Positions 23,206 to 36,193 of a DNA stretch of 64,000 nt are shown here, piece after piece. The first letter of the stretch is position 1. Every line of letters begins with the position of its first letter. The notes below the pieces were generated by a model. It saw only the letters and a list, made by a program, of their open reading frames with translations, searched no databases and had not been told where the DNA came from. Both the position numbers and the translations under genes were made by a program. Source of the DNA: Orychophragmus violaceus (lineage: Eukaryota; Streptophyta; Magnoliopsida; Brassicales; Brassicaceae); assembly GCA_030180135.1 (NCBI GenBank), contig CM058232.1, positions 59,603,330-59,667,329 of the forward strand, in the 5' to 3' direction.

Positions 23206-24394
23206 AGGCTCTAAGTCTTACCCTATTCTAAACTGCAAGTGCACAGTATCGTTAAAGTAGTATATAGGGTTATCGAATCCACAGGGACACTTGGTCTCAA
23301 TAGAATTAGAAACGTAGAGATTAATACTAGAAATAAAGCAAGTGGTGAATGAATTAAAAGCAAGGCAAGAAAGTAAACAGTAGCAAGTTGGTTGTGAAAG
23401 CAATAAACTAAAAGCGTCAAGCCTAGGGTGTTCTCAGGAAATCAGACAAGCAGATAAGTTAATCAGTCAGGATATAATTAAACGCAGTTCTAGAACTCAA
23501 ATCACGGAATTAGAATTAACCAAATCTCTTTGCGAAAATCCTCTAAGTCTAAGTGCAGTAACCCAAATCTCTTTGCAATTACTAACAGATTAAACTAGCA
23601 TTAAGTTCAAGTTTGATATGTTCACAATTAAACTAAACCAAATCTCTTTGCGAATAATTTAATTGCTCAACCTAAATAGTTCAGATTCTAAAACACACTC
23701 TCGTGTCGAATTTAGCAACCTAAGATCTAGATTCTAATTGATCAGGTTAGAACTAGCTTTAAGCACAATTTAGTTTGAAGAACATTCTAATCATATGAAT
23801 CTTTAACTGAATTAAACAAGTCTAGCAAGTCATCAAACCCTAATGAGAAACCCTAAACTTAACTATGGATCTACTCAGACATGATTGATGAAAACATAAT
23901 CATAGAAATAATAGATTGCATATAAGAAATTAAATAGATAAAGGGGTTCGAAATCTTCTCCAAAATAACTGAAGTACAAGATTAGATCAGCCCCGAAAGC
24001 TCTAAAAATCTCTTAGCTCTAAGTATGAAAGCGTAAGTAAATTAAACACCAAAATCCTCTATATATAAGCCTAATCTCGGCTAGGGCTCCAGTGTAAATA
24101 CTGGAACTATTCTGGGCCTCTTTGTAAATCTTCATAACTTATTAAACCGACGCATACGGCCCATCTCGCTAGTGTGTCGATCGATGCACAAGGTGTGTCG
24201 GTCGATGCTTGATCAATAAATCGGACAGTGAGTTAAGCTCTCGGCCAAAACGTCCCAAAAGTCCCAAAATGCTCCAAATATCTCCAATTAGCTCCAAACC
24301 TGATTAAACCTGTAAAAGACTCTAAACGAACACAAAAGACACTAAAAACACATCTATATCATGGTATAAAATGGGTAAAAACCATGATATATCA
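23206..24394 (-). repeat. G5 LTR copy 2 (array)
   Basis: 1189 bp, lacks the last bases of a full LTR at its left edge; palindrome pair at about 24171-24208. Confidence 0.88.
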
Positions 24395-25750
24395 ACTCCC
24401 CCACACTTAGCATTTGCTTGCCCTCAAGCAAAACAGAGAACTAAAATGCAGTGAAGAGGTTTGAAAACTCTTCAGAAACTCATTTTGTCGTAGAAGCAGC
24501 AACATTCAGATTCCCCTTAGTAATCCACATGAAAGAGTCAATCCACAGACATCAAGACCAACATATACTTCCCCCACACTTAGCAACTGTCCTATGTAAA
24601 CGCCACAATCACATTCACGCATTCAAATTCTCCCTACTGACTTCTGCAAGTATTTAAGTGCGGTCTCACCTAAGGGGTATCGATCTAAAGGCACATGGAT
24701 TCTTACCTTGCCAGCTCTAGACCACCAAACTGTCTTTCTTTAGTCCCTTTCTTCTCTTTTCCCTTCCTTAACAACTGATTTTTCCCCACTGGGTAGCATT
24801 TTATTTTTTTTATCAGTGTTCTTCCCGTTTTGGGGTGTACTTTGGACACATTCCATGGATCACATGAGAGAAAATAGTGTTTGCTACCATTCCCATGACC
24901 ACTTCGGAGTTACTAACTCATCCGCAGTTTATTATTATTATTTTATTTTTTTTTTACTTTATGGAAGGGGAGAAGGGAACCAAATAGGACAGGTTAACAG
25001 GCTGTGTCAGAACCAACAAGGGAATCCGACATAAAGTATACCAAGCCCTTAGGTGAGAAATCTAAAGTCAGGATTAAATTGAAGTCAGTAAAAGATCCTC
25101 TGATACCTGAAGCGATGTGGGTGTTCTCAGTAGGTTGATCTGTGTCTGGGTTTTCTAATAGTCATAGATAATCTGCAGCTTCATCCCAGTGGTTACTTAA
25201 GTTCCTGCAAATGCTGCTAATCTTCTAAAAAAATCATTGTTTCCTACTTGAACAAATTTTGACTCAAAAAACAAATTTTTAAAATTTAACTGACTCTAAG
25301 AAAACAAAAGAAAGTAATTAGTAGAACCTCCCCCCACACTTAAGACACACTGTCCCCAGTAGTGTCAAACAAGGGATTGGTTAAAAGAAAGAAAATAAAA
25401 ATTTGTTAATGGAATGGTTAGTTCTCTCGGGTTTTACCTCTGTCGCAGTCAGGCATCGATCGTTGCACTAGGTGCACCGACCGTTGCTGTGCGATTTCCA
25501 TTGTAACGATCGACACAATGGTGTGTCGATCGACGCATTGCGATTTCACGAACAGTCAGCAAGTTAGCAGGTTAATCCGTCGGTTTTTGTCAGTTTCGAA
25601 TCCTGCAAGCTAAAAACACTAGAAACAGAGTAAAACCCATGTAACAAATGTATCTAATCAAGCATAAACCATCCAAACATAGTAGCAAACTAATAAAAAG
25701 AAAAAGTGCAAGAATAAAAAGAAAAACAGAGTACAGAACCGATAATCCAG
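24395..25750 (-). repeat. G5 3' UTR copy 2 (array)
   Basis: Purine tract at 24395-24411, inner purine tract near 25327-25342, palindrome pairs at about 25453-25537. No gene. Confidence 0.85.
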
Positions 25751-26939
25751 AGGTTCTAAGTTTTACCCTATTCTAAATTGCAAGTGCACAGTATCGTCAA
25801 AGTAGTATATAGGGTTATCGAATCCACAGGGACACTTGGTCTCAATAGAATTAGAAACGTAGAGATTAATACTAGAAATAAAGCAAGTGGTGAATGAATT
25901 AAAAGCAAGGCAAGAAAGTAAACAGTAGCAAGTTGGTTGTGAAAGCAATAAACTAAAAGCGTCAAGCCTAGGGTGTTCTCAGGAAATCAGACAAGCAGAC
26001 AAGTTAATCAGTCAGGATCTAATTAAACGCAGTTCTAGAACTCAAATCACGGAATTAGAATTAACCAAATCTCTTTGCGAAAATCCTCTAAGTCTAAGTG
26101 CAGTAACCCAAATCTCTTTGCAATTACTAATAGATTAAACTAGCATTAAGTTCAAGTTTGATATGTTCACAATTAAACTAAACCAAATCTCTTTGCGAAT
26201 AATTTAATTGCTCAACCTAAATAGTTCAGATTCTAAAACACACTCTCGTGTCGAATTTAGCAACCTAAGATCTAGATTCTAATTGATCAGGTTAGAACTA
26301 GCTTTAAGCACAATTTAGTTTGAAGAACATTCTAATCATATGAATCTTTAACTGAATTAAACAAGTCTAGCAAGTCATCAAACCCTAATGAGAAACCCTA
26401 AACTTAACTATGGATCTACTCAGACATGATTGATGAAAACATAATCATAGAAATAATAGATTGCATATAAGAAATTAAATAGATAAAGGGGTTCGAAATC
26501 TTCTCCAAAATAACTGAAGTACAGGATTAGATCAGCCCCGAAAGCTCTAAAAATCTCTTAGCTCTAAGTATGAAAGCGTAAGTAAATTAAACACCAAAAT
26601 CCTCTATATATAAGCCTAATCTCGGCTAGGGCTCCAGTGTAAATACTGGAACTATTCTGGGCCTCTTTGTAAATCTTCATAACTTGTTAAACCGACGCGT
26701 ACGGCCCATCTCGCTAGTGTGTCGATCGATGCACAAGGTGTGTCGGTCGATGCTTGATCAATAAATCGGACAGTGAGTTAAGCTCTCGGCCAAAACGTCC
26801 CAAAAGTCCCAAAATGCTCCAAATATCTCCAATTAGCTCCAAACCTGATTAAACCTGTAAAAGACTCTAAACGAACACAAAAGACACTAAAAACACATCT
26901 ATATCATGGTATAAAATGGGTAAAAACCATGATATATCA
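25751..26939 (-). repeat. G5 LTR copy 3 (array)
   Basis: 1189 bp, nearly identical to copies 2 and 4; palindrome pair at about 26716-26753. Confidence 0.88.
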
Positions 26940-28295
26940 ACTCCCCCACACTTAGCATTTGCTTGCCCTCAAGCAAAACAGAGAACTAAAATGCAGTGAA
27001 GAGGTTTGAAAACTCTTCAGAAACTCATTTTGTCGTAGAAGCAGCAACATTCAGATTCCCCTTAGTAATCCACATGAAAGAGTCAATCCACAGACATCAA
27101 GACCAACATATACTTCCCCCACACTTAGCAACTGTCCTATGTAAACGCCACAATCACATTCACGCATTCAAATTCTCCCTACTGACTTCTGCAAGTATTT
27201 AAGTGCGGTCTCACCTAAGGGGTATCGATCTAAAGGCACATGGATTCTTACCTTGCCAGCTCTAGACCACCAAACTGTCTTTCTTTAGTCCCTTTCTTCT
27301 CTTTTCCCTTCCTTAACAACTGATTTTTCCCCACTGGGTAGCATTTTATTTTTTTTATCAGTGTTCTTCCCGTTTTGGGGTGTACTTTGGACACATTCCA
27401 TGGATCACATGAGAGAAAATAGTGTTTGCTACCATTCCCATGACCACTTCGGAGTTACTAACTCATCCGCAGTTTATTATTATTATTTTATTTTTTTTTT
27501 ACTTTATGGAAGGGGAGAAGGGAACCAAATAGGACAGGTTAACAGGCTGTGTCAGAACCAACAAGGGAATCCGACATAAAGTATACCAAGCCCTTAGGTG
27601 AGAAATCTAAAGTCAGGATTAAATTGAAGTCAGTAAAAGATCCTCTGATACCTGAAGCGATGTGGGTGTTCTCAGTAGGTTGATCTGTGTCTGGGTTTTC
27701 TAATAGTCATAGATAATCTGCAGCTTCATCCCAGTGGTTACTTAAGTTCCTGCAAATGCTGCTAATCTTCTAAAAAAATCATTGTTTCCTACTTGAACAA
27801 ATTTTGACTCAAAAAACAAATTTTTAAAATTTAACTGACTCTAAGAAAACAAAAGAAAGTAATTAGTAGAACCTCCCCCCACACTTAAGACACACTGTCC
27901 CCAGTAGTGTCAAACAAGGGATTGGTTAAAAGAAAGAAAATAAAAATTTGTTAATGGAATGGTTAGTTCTCTCGGGTTTTACCTCTGTCGCAGTCAGGCA
28001 TCGATCGTTGCACTAGGTGCACCGACCGTTGCTGTGCGATTTCCATTGTAACGATCGACACAATGGTGTGTCGATCGACGCATTGCGATTTCACGAACAG
28101 TCAGCAAGTTAGCAGGTTAATCCGTCGGTTTTTGTCAGTTTCGAATCCTGCAAGCTAAAAACACTAGAAACAGAGTAAAACCCATGTAACAAATGTATCT
28201 AATCAAGCATAAACCATCCAAACATAGTAGCAAACTAATAAAAAGAAAAAGTGCAAGAATAAAAAGAAAAACAGAGTACAGAACCGATAATCCAC
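26940..28295 (-). repeat. G5 3' UTR copy 3 (array)
   Basis: Purine tract at 26940-26956, inner tract near 27872-27887, palindrome pairs at about 27998-28082. No gene. Confidence 0.85.
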
Positions 28296-29484
28296 AGGTT
28301 CTAAGTTTTACCCTATTCTAAATTGCAAGTGCACAGTATCGTCAAAGTAGTATATAGGGTTATCGAATCCACAGGGACACTTGGTCTCAATAGAATTAGA
28401 AACGTAGAGATTAATACTAGAAATAAAGCAAGTGGTGAATGAATTAAAAGCAAGGCAAGAAAGTAAACAGTAGCAAGTTGGTTGTGAAAGCAATAAACTA
28501 AAAGCGTCAAGCCTAGGGTGTTCTCAGGAAATCAGACAAGCAGACAAGTTAATCAGTCAGGATCTAATTAAACGCAGTTCTAGAACTCAAATCACGGAAT
28601 TAGAATTAACCAAATCTCTTTGCGAAAATCCTCTAAGTCTAAGTGCAGTAACCCAAATCTCTTTGCAATTACTAATAGATTAAACTAGCATTAAGTTCAA
28701 GTTTGATATGTTCACAATTAAACTAAACCAAATCTCTTTGCGAATAATTTAATTGCTCAACCTAAATAGTTCAGATTCTAAAACACACTCTCGTGTCGAA
28801 TTTAGTAACCTAAGATCTAGATTCTAATTGATCAGGTTAGAACTAGCTTTAAGCACAATTTAGTTTGAAGAACATTCTAATCATATGAATCTTTAACTGA
28901 ATTAAACAAGTCTAGCAAGTCATCAAACCCTAATGAGAAACCCTAAACTTAACTATGGATCTACTCAGACATGATTGATGAAAACATAATCATAGAAATA
29001 ATAGATTGCATATAAGAAATTAAATAGATAAAGGGGTTCGAAATCTTCTCCAAAATAACTGAAGTACAGGATTAGATCAGCCCCGAAAGCTCTAAAAATC
29101 TCTTAGCTCTAAGTATGAAAGCGTAAGTAAATTAAACCCCAAAATCCTCTATATATAAGCCTAATCTCGGCTGGGGCTCCTGTGTAAATACTGGAACTAT
29201 TCTGGGCCTCTTTGTAAATCTTCATAACTTGTTAAACCGACGCGTACGGCCCATCTCGCTAGTGTGTCGACCGATGCACAAGGTGTGTCGGTCGATGCTT
29301 GATCAATAAATCGGACAGTGAGTTAAGCTCTCGGCCAAAACGTCCCAAAAGTCCCAAAATGCTCCAAATATCTCCAATTAGCTCAAAACCTGATTAAACC
29401 TGTAAAAGACTCTAAACGAACACAAAAGACACTAAAAACACATCTATATCATGGTATAAAATGGTTAAAAACCATGATATATCA
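28296..29484 (-). repeat. G5 LTR copy 4 (array)
   Basis: 1189 bp; its palindrome pair (about 29261-29298) has core CGACCG in the first unit where copies 2 and 3 have CGATCG. Confidence 0.88.
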
Positions 29485-30840
29485 ACTCCCCCACACTTAG
29501 CCTTTGCTTGCCCTCAAGCAAAACAGAGAACTAAAATGCAGTGAAGAGGTTTGAAAACTCTTCAGAAACTCATTTTGTCGTAGAAGCAGCAACATTCAGA
29601 TTCCCCTTAGTAATCCACATGAAAGAGTCAATCCACAGACATCAAGACCAACATATACTTCCCCCACACTTAGCAACTGTCCTAAGTAAACGCCACAATC
29701 ACATTCACGCATTCAAATTCTCCCTACTGACTTCTGCAAGTATTTAAGTGCGGTCTCACCTAAGGGGTATCGATCTAAAGGCACATGGATTCTTACCTTG
29801 CCAGCTCTAGACCACCAAACTGTCTTTCTTTAGTCCCTTTCTTCTCTTTTCCCTTCCTTAACAACTGATTTTTCCCCACTGGGTATCATTTTTTTTTTTA
29901 TCAGTGTTCTTCCCGTTTTGGGGTGTACTTTGGATACATTCCATGGATCACATGAGAGAAAATAGTGTTTGCTACCATTCCCATGACCACTTCGGAGTTA
30001 CTAACTCATCCGCAGTTTATTATCTTTTTTTTCTTTTTTTTTTTACTTTATGGAAGGGGAGAAGGGAACCAAATAGGACAGGTTAACAGGCTGTGTCAGA
30101 ACCAACAAGAGAATCCGACATAAAGTATACCAAGCCCTTAGGTGAGAAATCTAAAGTCAGGATTAAATTGAAGTCAGTAAAAGATCCTCTGATACCTGAA
30201 GCGATGTGGGTGTTCTCAGTAGGCTGATCTGTGTCTGGGTTTTCTAATAGTCATAGATAATCTGCAGCTTCATCCCAGTGGTTACTTAAGTTCCTGCAAA
30301 TGCTGCTAATCTTCTCAAAAAATCATTGTTTCCTACTTGAACAAATTTTGACTCAAAAAACAAATTTTTAAAATTTAACTGACTCTAAGAAAACAAAAGA
30401 AAGTAATTAGTAGAACCTCCCCCACACTTAAGACACACTGTCCCCAGTAGTGTCAAGCAAGGGATTGGTTAAAAGAAAGAAAATAAAAATTTGTTAATGG
30501 AATGGTTAGTTCTCTCGGGTTTTACCTCTGTCGCAGTCAGGCATCGATCGTTGCACTAGGTGCACCGACCGTTGCTGTGCGATTTCCATTGTAACGATCG
30601 ACACAATGGTGTGTCGATCGACGCACTGCGATTTCACGAACAGTCAGCAAGTTAGCAGGTTAATCCGTCGGTTTTTGTCAGTTTCGAATCCTGCAAGCTA
30701 AAAACACTAGAAACAGAGTAAAACCCATGCAACAAATGTATCTAATCAAGCATAAACCATCCAAACATAGTAGCAAACTAATAAAAAGAAAAAGTGCAAG
30801 AATAAAAAGAAAAACAGAGTACAGAACCGATAATCCAGAG
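29485..30840 (-). repeat. G5 3' UTR copy 4, continuous with ORF-1
   Basis: Last copy of the untranslated region; it alone continues into the rest of the element at 30841, showing where the internal breakpoint lies. Purine tracts at 29485-29501 and near 30417-30431; palindrome pairs at about 30541-30626. Confidence 0.85.
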
Positions 30841-30847
30841 ATGACAG

Positions 30848-32347
30848 CTACGCCCTCTCACTATCATCAATCCCACCATATCTCTCAGCATCAGGATCCT
30901 CGGGAGAACGTTGTCTGCGTCTAGTAGGTGCTGGGATGGGCTGGTGAAATTGTGGCGGTCTCCTGCAAGTGCAGCCACGCATCCACTCCCACATAGTCTT
31001 CCATATCCCATCACTACGCTCTCTCCACTCAGCCTCAGTCATATCACCGTATGACGCTGTGATCGCAGGATAAGGGCCAAGGTCAACAGGGGCAGCAGAA
31101 GTCGCAGGGGCAGCAGAAGTCGAGGCTCGTGTGGAAGGCTCTCCCAGCGGATGAGCCATAGAAGGAATCCCACGCTGCTCAGTCTCAGGAGGCTGAAATC
31201 TCAGATCCTCCAATGTATCAATCCGTGTCCACCTAGCAGCAGGAAGCTCTATACCACATCTCCCAGAAATCGGATCGGTGTAAACCCAAATGCGCCCCTC
31301 CTTGAGCCAGGTGGCGCTCTGCAAATGGCTAAGATCAAGGAACTCCTTGGCTGTATCACACTCTGTGCCCTGTAGAGGAATCCCGCAATGCATGAAAATG
31401 GGAGTAAGTAAGCTCCCTATCGTCTCAGTACCGACTCCATCAAAAGGCTTCGTCTGCAGATCACACAAATGCAAAGCGAAGACAGCTCCCAAGTTGAGAC
31501 CCTGAGTAGGATCTCTCACGCCAGAACCTGTAAACTGGTCTCTCAGCCCCATGAACAATAGCTCCATCTCATATTTGCGCATCTTGTTGGACTCAAACTT
31601 GCATAGCAAGCTCTAACACAAGATACGCGAGACATATCTCAGCACAGGATGCCTCATCATCTTCACCGGTGTGGTCCTGGAGTTGTACTGACCACTGCCA
31701 ATACATTTCCAAAATGATCGAGCCTCAACTGGATCCCACTCGAGTGGCATAGCAATGCGCCTCGGCTCAGTACTGAACCCGTAGATCCTGCAGAGATCTA
31801 GTAGAGAAATCCGATACCTGACTCCCCAACTCATGAAGGTAAAGATACCTCCTGTAGCGCTCCTGCTATCGGGATCTGTGTAAACCACTCTGCACGTGGC
31901 TAATAACTGCCTTACCAGCTCAGGATAGAGATCATATGGGCGCATTGGCATTGTCCCTAGACCAATGCCTCTGCATACTGCAAGTACCTGCTCGTCTATC
32001 CCCAGCTTCTTACAGGTGGAGTAGTCTGCAAACTTAGTTGGTTTGAGTTCCATGTTGCACCAACCACTGTAGAGAAATGAGTCATGCTCATCCCATCGAT
32101 CAAGCAGGGGTCGCTCCGTGAAGTCTGCAGACTTAAAGAACGTGCGAATGTCCCTTGGCCACTGTCTGGCTGTCGGGATCTCTGTAGCGTCTTCTCGGGG
32201 CCAAGGCAAAGCGACTGGCGGTCCATCTCTTACATATGGCTCAGGTGGCTGAGAGTGTCTGTGAAACCACTCTGGTGGTGGAATGTACTGTCTTGCGGCC
32301 GTTGATGCTGTTGCTTGCTTCTTGCGGGGCTGTCTACGAGATGCCAT
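30848..32347 (-). pseudogene. ATHILA ORF-1-like protein of G5 (one in-frame stop)
   Basis: A 500-codon minus-strand frame with ATG at 32345-32347 and a single internal stop, TAG at 31613-31615, with no frameshift. Its middle (YPELVRQLLATCRV, TFMSWGVRYRISLLDLCRIYGF) matches my memory of the ATHILA ORF-1 family, found in the position after pol in Athila elements; its role is unknown, although an env-like function has been proposed. I see no signal peptide or membrane span. The N terminus is basic and Gln/Pro-rich; the C terminus is Pro/Arg-rich with ATSAAPVDLGP and CRRPPQ. G4 has no counterpart. The TAG could be a former CAG codon. Confidence 0.75.
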
Positions 32348-33275
32348 CTGCAAAAGAAATAAAATTCAAACAATATAAGTCTCGGCAACTCTCTGTGAAA
32401 TCGCGAAGCATCGACCGTTGCATCGAAGGCATCGATCGTTGCAAGGCGATTTCACTTTATCGAACATTTCCCAATATCGCAACGCAACGACCGTTGCATA
32501 AATGCAACGACCGTTGCAAGGCGATTTTGCCGCAAACAATCAACAAAAATTCAGTTCAAATCCATGCCACATTATCTCAAATCAGTTCAAAATCAAAACC
32601 CATCACCCTAAATCGGTCTAATCACGCATACAACATCACTTTTCAGTACAAAAATCTCAAACCCTAAAACCCTAAAATTGAATCCGAAAATTTGAGAAAT
32701 GGAAGTTCATTACCTTGGATTCTTGAGATATGAGCTAAATACAAGGGTTTAGAGTGTGAAATAGGAAGTATTAGCAATTGAAACGAAGAAAAATGATGAG
32801 AAGTGGCGATTTTTGGGTGTGAGCTCACGGTTGTACGGATGATCGGAAATGAGAGAGAAAAGAGAAGAGAAAAAGGGTTTAAGGTACTTACCTCGGTCGT
32901 GGGTGCAACGATCGTTGCTTTAGTGGCAACGACCGTTGCTGGTCAAATCATAATTGATTTTCTGGTTTAGCGCATACCTTAATTTTGCAATTGAACCAAT
33001 TGCAACGACCGTTGCTTGTGAGCAACGATCGTCACAAAGCGATTACCCCTCTTCGTCAAATCTCCTTGCAACGACTGGTGCACAAGTGCATCGATCGTCA
33101 CACATCTCCAGATTCGAGTTATGCATATGAAACTTAGCAAAAACAAAAACTAAAAACGTGAAATCCTAAGAAAAACACCAAAAATAAGAAAGAAAAACAA
33201 CTAAACCTAACAGTGGGTTGCCTCCCACTCAGCGCTTGTTTAAGGTCATTAGCTTGACCGGACGCACAAGATCTT
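32348..33275 (-). other. Spacer between gag-pro and ORF-1 of G5
   Basis: Non-coding. It has five palindrome pairs (about 32407-32441, 32482-32521, 32910-32940, 33000-33036, 33066-33102), mostly the TGCAACGATCGTTGCA type, each next to GGCGATTT-like sequence. A perfect hairpin AGTGGGTTGCCTCCCACT at 33212-33229 lies about 50 bp after the gag-pro stop, next to AGCGCTTGTTTAAGG. Confidence 0.75.
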
Positions 33276-35924
33276 TCAGGCACTAAAAGAACCTGACAGA
33301 GACTTTTTCTGTCTCTGTTCAAGTCTCCTCATCCAAGGTGGAGAATAGGCTGTTGCAGAATGCTCGTGTCCAAGAAAAGATGGAGTAAAATGTGCTCCAG
33401 GATCTAGAATCACAGTGTCATCCGGCTGCTCATCATCTGCTTCAATGATTGTAAATGTCTGCCCATCTATCAATGGTCTTCGCAGCTTATCCATATCATA
33501 ACGCAGCGGCTCATCTCCCAGGTGGAGGTCTATTAGACTCTGTCTAACATCAATCACAGCTCCTGCTGTAGCCAAGAATGGTCTTCCAAGCAGCAATGCT
33601 TCATCAGGATCGCAGTCATACTTCAGCACAAGGAAGTCTGTCGGAACTAAGTAGTTTCCAACTCTCACTGGAATGTCCTTTAAGATTCCTTCCGGAACTC
33701 GTATAGACTGGTCAGCTAGGACAAGAGAGGTCCTAGTAGGAGAAAAATCCAGCATCCCCAGCTTCTCTGCCACAGAATAAGGCATCATACTTCCAGCAGC
33801 TCCTAAATCACAAAGAGAGCGCCTAAAATTGTCCTCGAAGATAGAGAAATCAAGCACAAAGACTCCGGGGTCGGGCAGCTTCTTCGGGATCTTGTTCAGT
33901 AGCACCTCACTAATGTGTTGGGGAACTATAATCACCCAGTCTCTCAGCTCTTCATCTAAAGGCAGCATCCTGTTCAAATACCTCTGCACACATGGATGAT
34001 AAGGCGGATCATCAGAAGTTGGAATTTCTTCCAATTCTTCACCAATCTCCTCTAGCTTCTTAAGCTCTTCAATTTCCTGTTTAATCACTTCAGACACTGA
34101 GGAGTGTTGTCTAACAATCTGCGCATAAATCTCCTGTTGAGAGATCTCAGAAACTCCAGGGAATAGGCGATCAAGCTCCAAGTCAGCATCTATGCCATTA
34201 TCATCCGACAGTTCTGTCTGTTCACGACCTGCAACGACCGACACTAAGGGTGTGTCGATCGTTGCAACACTGTGTTCACAACTTTCACCCGAGAGTTTTT
34301 CTCCAAAATCCGAAAATTCTTCCTCCTCTACCAATTCAGCCGTACTTAGCTCAAATTTTTCACCTTGGTGAGACCCATCATTAATGTACACAGACCAGGC
34401 TTTAATGTGGGTGTCTGCGACTCCTTTTCCCTTCATAGAACCTGAAATCTGATTCACCTGAGTATCCAGTTGCTTCATGTGAGTGTTCATAGACTCAAAT
34501 TTTCCATTGAGATCCTCATATAAAGCATCAATCTTCTTGTTGCAGTCCACAGAAGTCTTGATCTGACTCTCCAGCAGCTGTTCCATCATTGTCTCCATCT
34601 TAGTCTCGAAAGCAGTGGGTGCAGGAGGTGTCTGATAAGATGAAGATCCGTAGGTTCTCTGAGCACATTGTCCATAAGGCTTCTGAAAATTATTGGTCTG
34701 TCCAAAGCTTGAAGAGTTCTGATTGCCTGTGAAAGCACATTTCTGTCATCCACCGGAAAATCTGTTCCCAGATTGATATCCAAATCTGTTTCCTTGGAAA
34801 CCAGATCCTCCGATGTAATTCACATCTTCTTCCTGAGTGTCCTCCTCAGTCTGAATTACTTCTACTTCTTGAGCGAAATGGACAGCTTTCTTACCTGCTA
34901 GGAGATTGCAAACTGTGTCTAGCCTAGATCTAATATCAGCTATGTCAGAGTTCTCTACACTTCCACCAGATTTCTTCCTCCTCTCATCCATAGTCTTGCA
35001 GCTGTTGCTGCCTATTAGATTCTCAATCAACTGCTTAGCCTGCGTAGGAGTCCTGGTGTTGAAGTTAGCATTACTGGAATTGTCCAGTGCAGACTGATAT
35101 GGAAGATCTATGCCTCTGAAGAAAATGCCAATCAACTGAACTTCAGTGAATCCATGGTGTGGGCAGTCACGCTGATACTGCTTAAATCTCATCCAGGCAG
35201 TCTTTAAAGGCTCCACAGCTCCTTGAGAAAAGGTGAGTATGTCCTGTCTGGACTGGTCTGAGCGCGCATCATCATAGAAGTGACGCAGGAACTCACTCTT
35301 TAAAGCTGCCCAAGTAGTGTACTGAGCAGGTGCCAGCTGCTTTAGCCATGCACTAGCGTCTCCAGCAAGACTGTGCGGAAAGAGCTTAAGGAACAGATAG
35401 TCCGGGCAGACTCCATCATACTTCATGCCGGTGACTACGTCCTCAAACGAATCAATGTGATCCATAGGCTGCTCCGTTGGGTAACCATGAAATGCATTCT
35501 GTCTCATCAGCGAGTAGTAGATGGTTTTGATTTCAAAATCGTTCCTCTCAAAAGCAGGAAGCACTAAAGCTGACCGGTTTCTATGAAACTCATCCGGTCT
35601 GTTGTAGTCAGCTAAAGTCCTCTCATGGACAACCATCTGTCTACCTTGGGCCTGTCCTTGACCCTGGTTCTGCTCCTGTTGCTGTTGCTCAGGAGGATCA
35701 GGGATGACATTCCCTTCAGCATCAACCCTTTGCCAAGCAGCATTGTATGGGTTGTTATCTCGGACCCTCAGGGTACCTTCAGCATCACGTACCAGAATCA
35801 AATGCTCTCGTACCATCCTTTCTCTTTTCTCTCTTCTGATTGTTCTCTCTAAACGTCCAAGTTCTTCAAGATCGAGATTAACTAAGCTCAAGTTCGGATT
35901 ACTTCTAGTTTTCTGCGTCTGCAT
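33276..35924 (-). pseudogene. gag-pro: G5 Gag-protease (one in-frame stop)
   Basis: One frame of 883 codons broken only by TGA at 34746-34748, where G4 has a Gly codon. The first ATG is at 35922-35924; the longer frame to 35948 would start on TTG. Gag domain: ETEP-type capsid core with DHIDSFEDVVTGMKYDGV and CPHHGFTEVQLIGIFFRGI (residues about 150-290), preceded by a Gln-rich stretch. Then a Gly/Asn/Gln-rich linker, a coiled-coil-prone piece, an acidic Glu-rich segment and a retropepsin with DLGAAGS (catalytic Asp about residue 706) and LLLGRPFLATAGAVIDV. RT and integrase are absent. A CGATCG palindrome pair is embedded in frame at 34231-34266. Confidence 0.85.
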
Positions 35925-36171
35925 AAACTGTCTGTAATCGTCCAGCAACGACCGATGCTATCAGTGCAACGATCGATTCAATCTCAGAATCGCCTAGTGA
36001 CGATCGACGCAAGGGATGCAACGATCGACGCAAGGTGAAAGTCGTACCTGCGACAGAAAGAAACAGAGAAAAAGGTTAGCAGATTATAAAAATAAAAACG
36101 AAAAACAAAAATAAAAAGAAAAATTTCTAGTAAAAACCCTAAGTTCGGTCCTATCGAAGACTCAAAGAGTA
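35925..36171 (-). other. G5 leader with palindrome pairs
   Basis: Short non-coding leader. Two palindrome pairs at about 35943-35980 and 35998-36033 abut the gag start; the same layout is seen in G4 at 55714-55798. Confidence 0.75.
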
Positions 36172-36187
36172 CCCGGCAACGGCGCCA
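36172..36187 (-). promoter_or_regulatory. Primer-binding site of G5
   Basis: Minus strand TGGCGCCGTTGCCGGG, the Athila-type site (tRNA-Asp by family precedent), 6 bp from the LTR. Confidence 0.85.
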
Positions 36188-36193
36188 AAAACT

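Larger units (their letters stand above)
23206..30840 (-). repeat. Tandem array of three 2545-bp LTR-plus-UTR units in G5
   Basis: Units start at 23206, 25751 and 28296 with exact period 2545. Each is an Athila LTR lacking its terminal TGAT, followed by a copy of the 3' untranslated region. The junctions read AATCCA[C/G]AGG[T/C]TCTAAG, joining an internal site (30840) to position 5 of the LTR through a shared AG. Units differ at few positions. The missing LTR ends exclude separate integrations; one illegitimate junction followed by unequal exchange fits best. Confidence 0.92.

Noticed and set aside
21909..29747. Repeated 68- and 61-72-residue frames (21909, 24451, 26996, 29541 and others)
   Set aside because: They are copies of untranslated and LTR sequence in the 2545-bp array. 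Their conservation reflects recent duplication, not coding.
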